DNA of 64,000 bases, taken from the NCBI RefSeq assembly GCF_010728725.1, contig NZ_AP022606.1:1736001-1800000 (forward strand). Reading direction: 5' to 3'. The position numbers were made by a program, and so were the translations under genes. The notes beneath the pieces were generated by a model. That model worked only from the letters and a program-made list of their open reading frames with translations. It searched no databases and had not been told where the DNA came from. This document shows positions 39,223-47,739 of the stretch, piece after piece (positions within the stretch are counted from its first letter, which is position 1; every line of letters begins with the position of its first letter). This DNA is from Mycobacterium branderi (GTDB lineage Bacteria > Actinomycetota > Actinomycetes > Mycobacteriales > Mycobacteriaceae).

Positions 39223-41820
39223 TCAGCGCGTCGGGCCGGGCTGCAGTATCGCGGCGAGGTCTTCCCGTGACTTGGCCCCCACCCGCTGACACGCCCGGTA
39301 CACATGCCCCTCGACGGTGCGCACCGACATGACCAGCCGATCGGCGATCTCCCGATTGGACAAGCCGGTGGCCACCAATTCGATGACTTCGCGTTCGCGA
39401 CCCGTCAGCGGAACCCCCACCGGGGTACGCAGCGCGGGCGTGCACAGCCCGCCGCACGTGTCGGACAGTTCCCTGGCCAGTGCCGAGGCGTACAGAGCCC
39501 GCTTGCGGTGCTGCGTGCGGTTGAAGCAGACGGCCGCTTGGGCGGCGACGTCGGCCGCGGTGGCGCGGTCGCCGATGGCCCGGTAGGCGGCCGATGCCGC
39601 CAGCAGCCCTTCGCCGTCACCGGCGCGCAGCGATTCGGCATGCCGCGCAACGGCATCGGCCAATGGCAAGGACAAAGCGTCGGCGAGCTGACGCGCACGC
39701 TCGCTGTCGGAGGCATCGCCCCACAGAGCTGCGGCCTGCAGGCAGGCGAGTTCGTGAGTCGGTTGGACGCGCTCGCGGGCCTCGACGGCGGCGGCTCGTA
39801 CGGTCGCCACAGCGTCGCTCAGCGAACCGCCGGCGGCAAGCGCCCAGCCGGTCGCCACCGACAGCGCGGTCTGCATGAACAAGTAGTCAGGAGGGACGCA
39901 CTCTCGCGCTTCCCGCGACGCGTCACTCGCTTCGGCCGGCTGGCCGAGCTTGGCGTGCGCCTCGGCCAGCGCAAAACAGCATGCCGGCCGCAAACCCGTT
40001 GTCACACCATGCTTTTGGACGCCAGCCAACGCTTCGTGCAGAAGCTTCACCGCGCTGGTAACGGCGCCGCGCGCCAACTCCGCATGGCCCATCAGGAACG
40101 CGAGGTTGGCATAGGCGAGCCCCGGAATGTCGCTGGCCGAGTCGGCGATTCGTTGCGCAGATCGCACGCAGTCGTCGATGCGGCCGGTCAGTCGGCAGGC
40201 ACGGGCGTAGACGCTCCCGAACCAGAACCGCATGTGCGACGCCTGGAACGACGTCACAGCGCGCTGCAGAGCCACATCAGCGACTTCGGTGATGTCGTCC
40301 ACGTCGCCCAGTGCGCCCGTCGCCATGATCAACGCGACCGACGCCATCATGGCATGGAAATCCGACACTGCTCCGGAATCCAATGCGGCTCTGGCTTTTT
40401 CGACGGCGACTTCACAGCGCGCCAGCACCGCGTCCAGGCAGGCTTCGACCGCGGCACGCTCGGCCGCCTCGGCCGCCGACTCGGACGTGGCGGCAAGCCG
40501 CTCGAGGATGGTTGCCGCGTCGCGAGGCCGGCCGAGCATCCAGATCAGGTTGGCGGCCCGCACGGTTACCCAGCGATGGCCCTCCATCTCCCGCAACACG
40601 TCTTCGGCTTCCGCGCCACGCCCGGCGAGCACCAGGTTCATCGCGCGCAGACCGGCGGCCTCGGGCGCCCCGGCTTCGGCTGCGGCGGTGGCGAATCGGT
40701 CGGCCAGGTCCAGGTCGAGCAGCGTCATGGCGTGCCGCGCGGACACCAGGAAAAGGTCGGAATCCGGAGCAGCGTCGGATTCGAGCGTGAGCAATGCCCG
40801 CCGCACCGTGGCATGCATGTCGGGGTCGGCGTCCTTGGCCAGCCGCTGCGCCAGCCGGCCGCGGATGCGCGAAAGATGCAGCTCACCGGCGGTCGCGCGG
40901 CGAAGTTCACCGAATAGCGGATGGGCCAGCCGGGCCATCAGCGTCTTGCCCGTGCGCTCGACGGTGACCAGGTGCATCCGCTCGGCGACCTCGAGATCGC
41001 GGCGGCGCACCAGGTCGGTAAGGACGTCGACGGCGAGCGGTTCGCACTGCGACAGGGTGTCGACCACCAGCGCCAGGCCCGGGGTCAGGCGGCTCAACTG
41101 CCGGCCCACCATGTCTCCGATGCTGGGCGACACCGCGACGTCTTCGTCCCAGATCCACACCCCCGCCACCTCGCGGATCCGGCCGGCCGCGATCTGATCG
41201 CTCAGCATTTGCCGCAGGAACAGCGCGTTGCCTCCGGTCAGCTTCCAGAAGCGTTGGGCGCTGCGGGCGTCCACCGGCCCTCCGATGGTCGTCTCGATGA
41301 TGTGGCGGGTGGCCGCCGCGGACAGCGGTTGCAGGTCCATGCGGACCAGGCGACCGTCTTTCCACAGCGCCGTGACGGCGTCGGGCTCGCCGCCCCCGGA
41401 ACGCAGTGTGACGACCAGGCGGGCACCGTCGGACTGGGCGAGCTGGTGCACCACGTGGGCGGACAGCCCGTCGAGAAGGTGCGCGTCGTCGACGCCGAGC
41501 AGCACGCGTCCCTGACGCTGTTGGGTGACGAAGGAGTCGACCAGTCGTCGCACGCTCGACAGCGGATCGGACATCCCGTCGCCGAGCGACGCGGTGAACG
41601 CGCCAAGGGGAAGCCGGCGCGCGGATTCGGTCCCGACGATCCAATTGGTGCGCTCGCCGGAGCGTTGCGCCCGGGTCAGCACCTCACGCGCGAGCCGGGT
41701 CTTGCCCACGCCCGCGGTCCCGACAATCACCACACCGGAGTGATTGCCAGCGCCGCCGAGCACGCGGCGAATAGTGGCGAGTTCGTCCTCGCGCCCGGTC
41801 AGCGGATCGCCGCTGATCAC
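39223..41820 (-). CDS. Large ATPase-type LuxR transcriptional regulator
   Basis: 865 residues. Walker A is GTAGVGKT (34-41), Walker B VLLGVDDAHLL (about 103-113), forming a STAND/AAA ATPase head. A long helical, alanine-rich repeat region (about 330-780) resembles tetratricopeptide repeats that sense a ligand. The C-terminal about 60 residues are a LuxR/GerE helix-turn-helix: LTGREREVIELVATGLSNRE, IADRLVMSVRTVEGHVY. Such proteins act as signal-dependent activators. No obvious target; the ligase-like gene lies 54 bp upstream on the same strand. I know of no counterpart at this exact place in M. tuberculosis. Confidence 0.9.
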   Translation of the reverse strand: MISGDPLTGREDELATIRRVLGGAGNHSGVVIVGTAGVGKTRLAREVLTRAQRSGERTNWIVGTESARRLPLGAFTASLGDGMSDPLSSVRRLVDSFVTQQRQGRVLLGVDDAHLLDGLSAHVVHQLAQSDGARLVVTLRSGGGEPDAVTALWKDGRLVRMDLQPLSAAATRHIIETTIGGPVDARSAQRFWKLTGGNALFLRQMLSDQIAAGRIREVAGVWIWDEDVAVSPSIGDMVGRQLSRLTPGLALVVDTLSQCEPLAVDVLTDLVRRRDLEVAERMHLVTVERTGKTLMARLAHPLFGELRRATAGELHLSRIRGRLAQRLAKDADPDMHATVRRALLTLESDAAPDSDLFLVSARHAMTLLDLDLADRFATAAAEAGAPEAAGLRAMNLVLAGRGAEAEDVLREMEGHRWVTVRAANLIWMLGRPRDAATILERLAATSESAAEAAERAAVEACLDAVLARCEVAVEKARAALDSGAVSDFHAMMASVALIMATGALGDVDDITEVADVALQRAVTSFQASHMRFWFGSVYARACRLTGRIDDCVRSAQRIADSASDIPGLAYANLAFLMGHAELARGAVTSAVKLLHEALAGVQKHGVTTGLRPACCFALAEAHAKLGQPAEASDASREARECVPPDYLFMQTALSVATGWALAAGGSLSDAVATVRAAAVEARERVQPTHELACLQAAALWGDASDSERARQLADALSLPLADAVARHAESLRAGDGEGLLAASAAYRAIGDRATAADVAAQAAVCFNRTQHRKRALYASALARELSDTCGGLCTPALRTPVGVPLTGREREVIELVATGLSNREIADRLVMSVRTVEGHVYRACQRVGAKSREDLAAILQPGPTR

Positions 41821-41874
41821 GGGGCGACTATAACGCGCGTGGCGAACTACCGGTCGAATTCGTCAACAGTTTGC

Positions 41875-43344
41875 TCAGTCCCAGGTATGCACCGGCTCGT
41901 TGGCGTGCATGTGATCGCAGTAGCGCCGCAGCATTTCAGCTAGCGCTGCCGGTCTGGTCATCCCGCCCTCTTGCAGAGCCTGCACCGTCGATACCTGCCA
42001 GGCCGCGCCGTTGCGACCGGTTTTCGCGCGGCCCTCGATGACGCCGAGGAACTGGTCGCGAACTTCGGCGGCGACGCCCCAGGCCCGCAGGCCTTCATCG
42101 GCCATCGGCAACAGCTGGCGCAGCACGAGTTCGTCGGCGCTCACCTCGCCAAGGCCCGGCCAATACACGTGGGCGTCCATGCCATGTCGCGCGGCTTCGA
42201 GGAAATTGTGTTCTGCCACAGCGAAACTCATCTTGGTCCACAGCGGGCGGTCTTCCTCGGAGAGGGTGCGCAGCATCCCGTAGTAGAACACCGCATTGGC
42301 CACCATGTCGACGACGGTCGGGCCGGCGGGCAGGACCCGGTTCTCCACCCGCAGGTGGGGCCGGCCGTCGACGACGTCATACACCGGCCGGTTCCAGCGA
42401 TACACCGTGCCGTTGTGCAAACGCAGCTCCGAGAGTTGCGGCGTGTGCCCGGCGGCCAATTCCGCCACCGGGTCTTCGTCGGACACCTGCGGCAGCAACG
42501 ACGGGAAATAGCGGACGTTCTCTTCGAACAGGTCGAAGATCGAGGTGATCCAGCGCTCGCCGAACCACACGCGTGGCCGCACCCCCTGCGTTTTCAACTC
42601 GTCCGGCCGGGTGTCGGTGGCTTGGGTGAACAACTCGATGCGGGTCTCTGCCCACAGCTGATGACCGAAGAAGTACGGCGAGTTGGCGCCGAGCGCCACC
42701 TGCGGCCCGGCCAGCACTTGCGCTGCGTTCCAGTTGCTGGCGAAATCGGCCGGAGACACCTGCAGGTGCAATTGCATACTGGTACAAGCGGATTCGGGCG
42801 CGATCGTCGGCGAATACAGGCTGAGCGGCTCGGGACCGCTGATGTCGATCTGGATGTCCTCGCCGCGAGCCCGGAAAATCGAGTCGTTGAGAGCTTGATA
42901 TCGCGTCGACTCGCTCATCCACCCGCCGTCCAGGTGCTCGGGCATCAGTGTCGGCAGGATCCCGATCATCACGATGTGAGCGCCGTCGGCATTGGCCTTG
43001 GTTTCGGCGACATTCAAGCTTTCCCGGACCTCGGCTTCCAGCTCGATGCCGGTGCGGCCCGGCAACGCCCGGGGAGGCACATTGAATTCGATGTTGTAGG
43101 CGCCTAATTCGGTCTGGTAGGCGGGGTCGGCGATCTCGGCCAGCACGTTTTGGTTCGCCATCGCCGGCTGGTAATTACCGTCCACGAGGTTGCACTCGAT
43201 TTCCATCCCGGTCAGCGGGCGGTCGAACTCGAAACTGGACTGCGACAGCATGGTCTCGAAGACGTCGAGACACAGCTGCACCTTGCGCCGGTATTCCTGA
43301 CGGTGCGCGTGGTTGTATTCGGTCCGCTCGACCTCTTCACCCAC
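41875..43344 (-). CDS. Glutamate-cysteine-ligase-like protein (Rv3698-like)
   Basis: 489 residues. The GCS2-type fold shows in TGMEIECNLVDG (metal-binding Glu), YNIEFNVPPRALPG, SACTSMQLHLQVSP and GANSPYFFGHQLWAETR. It is much longer than the YbdK-type ligases and differs from EgtA. Rv3698, an uncharacterised protein beside the egt genes in M. tuberculosis, is the likely counterpart. Whether it makes a gamma-glutamyl amide and with which amine is unknown. Its neighbourhood next to ergothioneine genes may be chance. Confidence 0.75.
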   Translation of the reverse strand: MGEEVERTEYNHAHRQEYRRKVQLCLDVFETMLSQSSFEFDRPLTGMEIECNLVDGNYQPAMANQNVLAEIADPAYQTELGAYNIEFNVPPRALPGRTGIELEAEVRESLNVAETKANADGAHIVMIGILPTLMPEHLDGGWMSESTRYQALNDSIFRARGEDIQIDISGPEPLSLYSPTIAPESACTSMQLHLQVSPADFASNWNAAQVLAGPQVALGANSPYFFGHQLWAETRIELFTQATDTRPDELKTQGVRPRVWFGERWITSIFDLFEENVRYFPSLLPQVSDEDPVAELAAGHTPQLSELRLHNGTVYRWNRPVYDVVDGRPHLRVENRVLPAGPTVVDMVANAVFYYGMLRTLSEEDRPLWTKMSFAVAEHNFLEAARHGMDAHVYWPGLGEVSADELVLRQLLPMADEGLRAWGVAAEVRDQFLGVIEGRAKTGRNGAAWQVSTVQALQEGGMTRPAALAEMLRRYCDHMHANEPVHTWD

Positions 43345-43402
43345 AACGCCGATGCAACCGGTTCAGTGCCGCCCGCGCAACCAGATCGGCATGAGGCCCG
43401 AT

Positions 43403-43540
43403 TCACACCAGGCCGGGATCTGCGTCATGTCCGAATGACGAGATGGCGTCGATGAACGCCTGATCATCCTGCTCATACGGGCTGGCCGCTGCCAGGGCCG
43501 ACTGGCGATGAGCCTCGGCGGCGAACTCAGCATGGCGCAT
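43403..43540 (-). CDS. 45-residue protein divergent from vapB, possibly an antitoxin fragment
   Basis: ATG 43540 opens 45 codons (MRHAEFAAEAHRQSALAAAS, PYEQDDQAFIDAISSF...). The start codon is part of the inverted repeat in front of vapB. The acidic, hydrophobic tail is like the toxin-binding tails of small antitoxins, but there is no DNA-binding part, so it may be a remnant. A longer frame upstream looks non-coding. Low confidence that it is expressed. Confidence 0.35.
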   Translation of the reverse strand: MRHAEFAAEAHRQSALAAASPYEQDDQAFIDAISSFGHDADPGLV

Positions 43541-43568
43541 CAGATGTATATCCGTGTAGCATCTGATG
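43538..43568. promoter_or_regulatory. vapBC promoter and operator
   Basis: CATCAGATG (43538-43546) and CATCTGATG (43560-43568) are perfect inverted repeats 13 bases apart, a fitting operator for autorepression by a VapB-VapC complex. The -10 box TAGCAT (43557-43562) overlaps the right arm and ends seven bases before ATG 43570, so the mRNA is probably leaderless. Confidence 0.6.
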
Positions 43569-43569
43569 T

Positions 43570-43791
43570 ATGCGGACCACGATCGACATCGATGACGATG
43601 TGCTGCGCGCATTGAAGCGACGTCAGCGCGATGAGCGCAAAACGTTAGGGCAGCTGGTGTCGGAACTACTGGCGCAGGCGCTTGCAACCAGTCCGCGTCC
43701 GACGGTGGACATCAGTTGGACGACCGCGGACCTGCGGCCACGCGTTGACCTTGACGACAAGGATGCCGTCTGGGCCGTGCTGGATCGTTAA
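43570..43791 (+). CDS. vapB: Antitoxin VapB (VapB48-like)
   Basis: 73 residues. The N-terminus MRTTIDIDDDVLRALKRRQR followed by KTLGQLVSELLAQAL is a ribbon-helix-helix DNA-binding domain; the tail (DISWTTADLRPRVDLDDKDA) is the extended segment that wraps a toxin. The stop shares one base with the vapC start, so they are coupled. Position before glpK corresponds to Rv3697A/Rv3697c in M. tuberculosis. Confidence 0.9.
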   Translation: MRTTIDIDDDVLRALKRRQRDERKTLGQLVSELLAQALATSPRPTVDISWTTADLRPRVDLDDKDAVWAVLDR

Positions 43792-44228
43792 TGAGCGAGA
43801 CTTTCGACGTCAACGTCCTGGTGTATGCGACGCATCGCGCCAGCCCATTTCACGACCGCGCCAAGGCGCTCGTCGAGCAGTTCCTGGCAGGACCGGGCCT
43901 GGTCTATCTGCTGTGGCCGGTTGCACTGAGCTACCTGCGGATTGTCACGCATCCCACCTTGCTGGACGCGCCCCTCACGCCGACCGCCGCGGCAGCCAAC
44001 ATCGAACAGTTCGTCTCCCAACCGCACGTGCGACTGGTCGGCGAGATCGACGGATTTTGGCCTGCGTATCGACGGGTCGCAGACGTCATCAACCCGCGAG
44101 GCAACCTGGTTCCGGATGCGCATCTGGTGGCGCTGATGCGCCAACACGGCATTTCAACGATATGGACCCACGACCGCGACTTCCGCAAGTTCGAAGGGAT
44201 CACTGTGCGCGACCCCTTCGCCGGTTAA
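43791..44228 (+). CDS. vapC: Toxin VapC, PIN-domain ribonuclease (VapC48-like)
   Basis: 145 residues, the length of VapC48. PIN-domain acidic residues are in FDVNVLVYA (Asp6), a central Glu, and NLVPDAHLVALM and TIWTHDRDF (Asp residues near 107 and 125). VapC toxins cut specific RNAs, often tRNAs or the sarcin-ricin loop of 23S rRNA, when the antitoxin is degraded. The target of this one is unknown. Its 3' end overlaps a convergent methyltransferase gene by four bases. Confidence 0.9.
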   Translation: MSETFDVNVLVYATHRASPFHDRAKALVEQFLAGPGLVYLLWPVALSYLRIVTHPTLLDAPLTPTAAAANIEQFVSQPHVRLVGEIDGFWPAYRRVADVINPRGNLVPDAHLVALMRQHGISTIWTHDRDFRKFEGITVRDPFAG

Positions 44229-45004
44229 CGACGCGACGCCACCACGATCTGCGGACGCGGACGCACCGGAAGGTTGAACAGCCCACCGCCGCGCAGTTCG
44301 ACGTGGATCGCCGGGTCCGCGTGGCGGGCCAGCGCCCGCAGCGCCGACGGGCTGTAGGCGCGCAGCGAGCTGATGAACCCGTCGTGCGCAAACGGCAACA
44401 CGATGGTCAACGGCAGCATCGACGCCAGGTGCAGGATGTGCAGCGGTGACGGCGGCCGCGGCAGGTCGATGATCAGCAACTTGTCGGCCGCGCGAGTGCC
44501 TTCGGCGAACACCCGGGACGCCTGCGGCGGCGGCAGGTGGTGAAACGACATCACGAACACCGCGAGGTCGTAGTAGCCGTCCGGCGCGTCGATCGCGGTG
44601 GCGTCCATCTCGCGCACGGTGGCCCGCGGATGACTGCCCAGGTCGCCGGTCGCGATCGCGGCCACCGACGCCGGTTCGACGTCGGTCACCGTGACCTGCG
44701 CGGTCGGATGCTGCTCGAGCAGCGCACGCGCCAGCCCGCCGTGGCCGGAGCCCAGTTCGAGGATCTTCGGATCGGGCACGTCGGCGATCTCGTCGAGGGC
44801 GATGCGGGCGAACATCTCGTGATGGCCGAACAGGCGTCCGAAGCGGTCCAGGGATCGCACCACGGCGCGCTTGCGGTCGTCGACGTCGTCGCGGTCCAGA
44901 TATTCCGGACGCTGCGTTTCCAGCCGCCGGTCCAGACACGAGGCGTTCGGGCCGCCGCGCGGCATGCTCGCAATGTCGAATGTTCCAGTGCCCACGTAAG
45001 CCAT
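44225..45004 (-). CDS. Class I SAM-dependent methyltransferase
   Basis: 259 residues from ATG 45004; ATG 45007 and ATG 44965 are alternatives. The SAM site is [19 protein letters not shown] (about 88-106), followed by [11 protein letters not shown] and the motif [16 protein letters not shown]. Later [20 protein letters not shown] introduces a hydrophobic stretch that may touch the membrane. Substrate unknown. Head-to-head with glpK, and with the longest starts the two start codons overlap. Confidence 0.75.
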   Translation of the reverse strand: MAYVGTGTFDIASMPRGGPNASCLDRRLETQRPEYLDRDDVDDRKRAVVRSLDRFGRLFGHHEMFARIALDEIADVPDPKILELGSGHGGLARALLEQHPTAQVTVTDVEPASVAAIATGDLGSHPRATVREMDATAIDAPDGYYDLAVFVMSFHHLPPPQASRVFAEGTRAADKLLIIDLPRPPSPLHILHLASMLPLTIVLPFAHDGFISSLRAYSPSALRALARHADPAIHVELRGGGLFNLPVRPRPQIVVASRR

Positions 45005-45005
45005 C

Positions 45006-46523
45006 ATGGACGACGTGGCCCAGTCGCCTGAATTCGTCGCCTCGATCGACCAGGGCACCACCAGCACCCGCTGCATGATTTTCGACCACGACGGCGCCGA
45101 GGTAGGCCGCCACCAGCTCGAGCACGAGCAGATCCTGCCGCGCTCCGGCTGGGTGGAGCACGATCCGGTCGAGATCTGGGAACGCACCTCCTCGGTGCTG
45201 ACGTCGGTGCTCAACAGAACCAACCTCGGCCCGAATGACATTGCGGCGCTAGGTATTACGAATCAGCGGGAGACCACGCTGGTGTGGAATCGGCGCACGG
45301 GCAGGCCGTACTACAACGCAATCGTCTGGCAGGACACCCGCACCGACCGCATCGCCTCGGCGCTGGACCGCGACGGCCGCGGCGAGGTGATCCGGCGCAA
45401 GGCGGGCCTGCCTCCGGCGACGTATTTCTCCGGCGGCAAACTGCAGTGGATTCTGGAGAACGTCGACGGCGTGCGCGAGGCCGCCGAACGCGGCGACGCC
45501 GTGTTCGGCACGGCCGACACCTGGCTGTTGTGGAACCTGACCGGCGGCCCGCGCGGCGGGGTTCATGTCACCGACGTCACCAACGCCAGCCGCACGATGC
45601 TGATGAACCTCGAGACCCTGGACTGGGACGACGAGCTGCTGTCGTTTTTCGGCATACCCCGCGCAATGCTGCCGTCGATCGCGCCGTCGTCGCCGCGGGA
45701 GCCGTACGGTGTCACCGCGGACGACGTGCCGATCACCGGAATCCTGGGCGACCAGCACGCGGCAATGGTGGGCCAGGTGTGCCTGGCGCCGGGGGAAGCC
45801 AAAAACACTTATGGCACAGGCAATTTCCTGCTGCTCAACACCGGCGAGGAGATCGTCCGGTCGGCCAACGGCTTGCTGACCACCGTCTGCTACCAGTTCG
45901 GCGACGCCGAACCTGTTTACGCCCTTGAGGGTTCGATCGCGGTCACCGGCTCGGCAGTGCAGTGGCTGCGTGACCAGCTGGGCATCATCAGCGGTGCCGC
46001 GCAGAGCGAGGCGCTGGCCCGTCAGGTCGATGACAACGGCGGGGTGTACTTCGTTCCGGCGTTTTCGGGGTTGTTCGCCCCGTACTGGCGATCCGATGCC
46101 CGCGGCGCCATCGTGGGGCTGTCGCGGTACAACACCAACGCGCATCTGGCCCGCGCCACCTTGGAGGCGATCTGTTACCAGAGCCGCGACGTGGTCGACG
46201 CGATGGCGGCGGATTCCGGTGTGCGCCTTGAGGTTTTGAAGGTCGACGGTGGGATCACCGCCAACGACCTGTGCATGCAGATCCAGGCCGACGTGCTCGG
46301 TGTCGACGTGGTGCGCCCAGTGGTCGCCGAGACGACGGCACTCGGGGCGGCCTATGCCGCAGGACTGGCGGTCGGCTTCTGGGCCGGGCCCGACGAGTTG
46401 CGCGCCAACTGGCGCGAGGACAAGCGGTGGTCGCCGACCTGGAGCGACGAGCAACGCGAGACCGCGTACGCGGGCTGGCGGAAAGCTGTCGAGCGCACGC
46501 TGGGCTGGGTCGACGTGTCGTGA
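45006..46523 (+). CDS. glpK: Glycerol kinase
   Basis: 505 residues; GTG 45015 is an alternative start. FGGY-kinase features are [16 protein letters not shown] (phosphate loop), [33 protein letters not shown] and the ATP-site [13 protein letters not shown]. It phosphorylates glycerol to glycerol 3-phosphate. In M. tuberculosis a run of seven identical bases in glpK causes reversible frameshifts and drug tolerance; the matching stretch here (about 45553-45562) is broken up, with a longest run of four. A long hairpin spans the stop codon. Confidence 0.95.
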   Translation: MDDVAQSPEFVASIDQGTTSTRCMIFDHDGAEVGRHQLEHEQILPRSGWVEHDPVEIWERTSSVLTSVLNRTNLGPNDIAALGITNQRETTLVWNRRTGRPYYNAIVWQDTRTDRIASALDRDGRGEVIRRKAGLPPATYFSGGKLQWILENVDGVREAAERGDAVFGTADTWLLWNLTGGPRGGVHVTDVTNASRTMLMNLETLDWDDELLSFFGIPRAMLPSIAPSSPREPYGVTADDVPITGILGDQHAAMVGQVCLAPGEAKNTYGTGNFLLLNTGEEIVRSANGLLTTVCYQFGDAEPVYALEGSIAVTGSAVQWLRDQLGIISGAAQSEALARQVDDNGGVYFVPAFSGLFAPYWRSDARGAIVGLSRYNTNAHLARATLEAICYQSRDVVDAMAADSGVRLEVLKVDGGITANDLCMQIQADVLGVDVVRPVVAETTALGAAYAAGLAVGFWAGPDELRANWREDKRWSPTWSDEQRETAYAGWRKAVERTLGWVDVS

Positions 46524-46539
46524 CATGTCGACCCAGCCC
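46502..46539. terminator. Bidirectional hairpin terminator between glpK and padR
   Basis: 46502-46519 pairs with 46522-46539 over 18 positions (one G-U pair) with a two-base tip. The hairpin includes the glpK stop codon and ends 10 bases before the convergent padR stop. There is no T-run. Its length and position make a terminator for both genes likely. Confidence 0.75.
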
Positions 46540-46549
46540 GGCTAGTTAG

Positions 46550-47260
46550 CTACTCGTCTTCGCTCAAGACGGTGTAGATCTCGCGGCGCGCATTGTTGAC
46601 GATCTCGATGATGCGCTGCTGCTGCTCGGGTGTTGCCGCGTGCGCGGATTGCGCCACCGCGCCGAACAACTGGCCCACCGCGGCCCGCAGGTTGAGGTGC
46701 GAGGGGTCGACGCCGTCGGCGATCTCGTCCCACGGCGGGGTCTCGATCTTCTCGGCGGCGGCCCGGCCCTCCTCGGTCAGCTGGAAAAGCCGTTTGCTGC
46801 CTTCGGTTTCGGAGCCGACGAGCAGGCCCTCGTCGACCAGCAACTGCAGGGTCGGGTACACCGAGCCCGGGCTGGGCCGCCACAGGTCCTGGCTGCGTTC
46901 GGCGATCTCCTGGATCATTTCGTAGCCGTGCATCGGCCGCTCGGCCAGCAGGACCAGGATGGCGGCGCGGACGTCGCCACGGCGCCCACGCCGGCCCGGA
47001 CCGCCGCGGCGTCCACCGCGAGGTCCGAACCCGAAGCCGGGACCGAACCCACCGGGACCAAAGCCCGGACCGAAACCCCGGCCGAATCCGGGCCCGAACG
47101 GCCCGTCGTGCCCGGCGTCGTGGCCGCGCACGAAATCGCGGAACTGCCGTCGGGCTTGCCGGCGCTGCTCGTGCAGGGCGCGGCGGTCCTGCGGGCCGAA
47201 GCCGAAACCAGTGGGGCCGCCGACGAACGGCGCCCCGAACGGGGGAAATGGTGCATTCAT
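46550..47260 (-). CDS. PadR-family regulator with a Gly/Phe/Pro-rich N-terminal extension
   Basis: 236 residues. The first about 95 are low-complexity, with repeats of GFGPGF type and a central charged helix. From about 96 comes the PadR winged helix: VRAAILVLLAERPMHGYEMI, SPGSVYPTLQLLVDEGLLVG and KRLFQLTEEG, then a helical C-terminal domain. PadR proteins repress genes for efflux or stress and are inactivated by a ligand. The DNA upstream carries two palindromes. The unusual N-terminal extension may mediate self-association. Confidence 0.88.
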   Translation of the reverse strand: MNAPFPPFGAPFVGGPTGFGFGPQDRRALHEQRRQARRQFRDFVRGHDAGHDGPFGPGFGRGFGPGFGPGGFGPGFGFGPRGGRRGGPGRRGRRGDVRAAILVLLAERPMHGYEMIQEIAERSQDLWRPSPGSVYPTLQLLVDEGLLVGSETEGSKRLFQLTEEGRAAAEKIETPPWDEIADGVDPSHLNLRAAVGQLFGAVAQSAHAATPEQQQRIIEIVNNARREIYTVLSEDE

Positions 47261-47312
47261 GTGGTGTCTCGTTTCTGGCAGGGCAACGCGGGATGCGATG
47301 CCGATGCATTGA

Positions 47313-47336
47313 CGATATATCGAAAACTATCGCGAT
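47313..47336. promoter_or_regulatory. Paired palindromes in the padR divergent region
   Basis: CGATATATCG (47313-47322) and ATCGCGAT (47329-47336) are perfect palindromes, six bases apart and in an AT-rich patch between padR and a divergent membrane protein gene. On the padR strand TTGCAT (47340-47335) and TATCGT (47317-47312) are 17 bases apart and could be its promoter, so a repressor here would block padR itself. Confidence 0.45.
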
Positions 47337-47390
47337 GCAACGGCCAGGTCGAAGGTTTCCCGTCCTGAGCGCCGGGGTAGCACTCGTCAG

Positions 47391-47738
47391 ATGAACGAAA
47401 CGGTCGCCACGAGCGATACCCGCCGCGAAAGCCGGCTGCGGCTGTGGGTGAACTGGGTGCTGGCGCTGTTGACGATTCCCGCCGCGGCCGTGGTCCTGGT
47501 CTTCACACTTGGCGCGGTGATGAGCACCGCCGCCTGCAGCGACAAGGAGTGCCCCAACCTCGGCCCCCACGGAATCGGCTTTGGGGTGTTGTTCTACGGC
47601 GCGCCGGTGCTGTCCGCCGTGACCATCGTCGTGTCGTTCTTCACTGCGCGGCAGCGGTGGGGTTTCGTCGTTCCGTTGTGCGCGTTGGCGCTCTTAGTGG
47701 CCGACATCGTCCTTGTCGCCGTGACGGTGGCGCAGTAA
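47391..47738 (+). CDS. Small integral membrane protein
   Basis: 115 residues with three TM helices (LLTIPAAAVVLVFTLGAVM, FYGAPVLSAVTIVVSFF and VVPLCALALLVADIVLVAV). Two cysteines in the first loop (AACSDKECPN) could pair outside the membrane. Family not recognised. It diverges from padR with 130 bp between starts, so it may be a PadR target. Its stop is one base from the convergent RDD gene stop. Confidence 0.65.
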   Translation: MNETVATSDTRRESRLRLWVNWVLALLTIPAAAVVLVFTLGAVMSTAACSDKECPNLGPHGIGFGVLFYGAPVLSAVTIVVSFFTARQRWGFVVPLCALALLVADIVLVAVTVAQ

Positions 47739-47739
47739 G

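Noticed and set aside
39168..39290. Short plus-strand frame starting ATGACGACATCG
   Set aside because: About 40 codons, mostly antisense to the LuxR gene, and no ribosome site.
39304..41943. Two long plus-strand frames over the LuxR-type gene
   Set aside because: The minus strand has clear Walker motifs and a LuxR helix-turn-helix; the plus frames have no recognisable domain.
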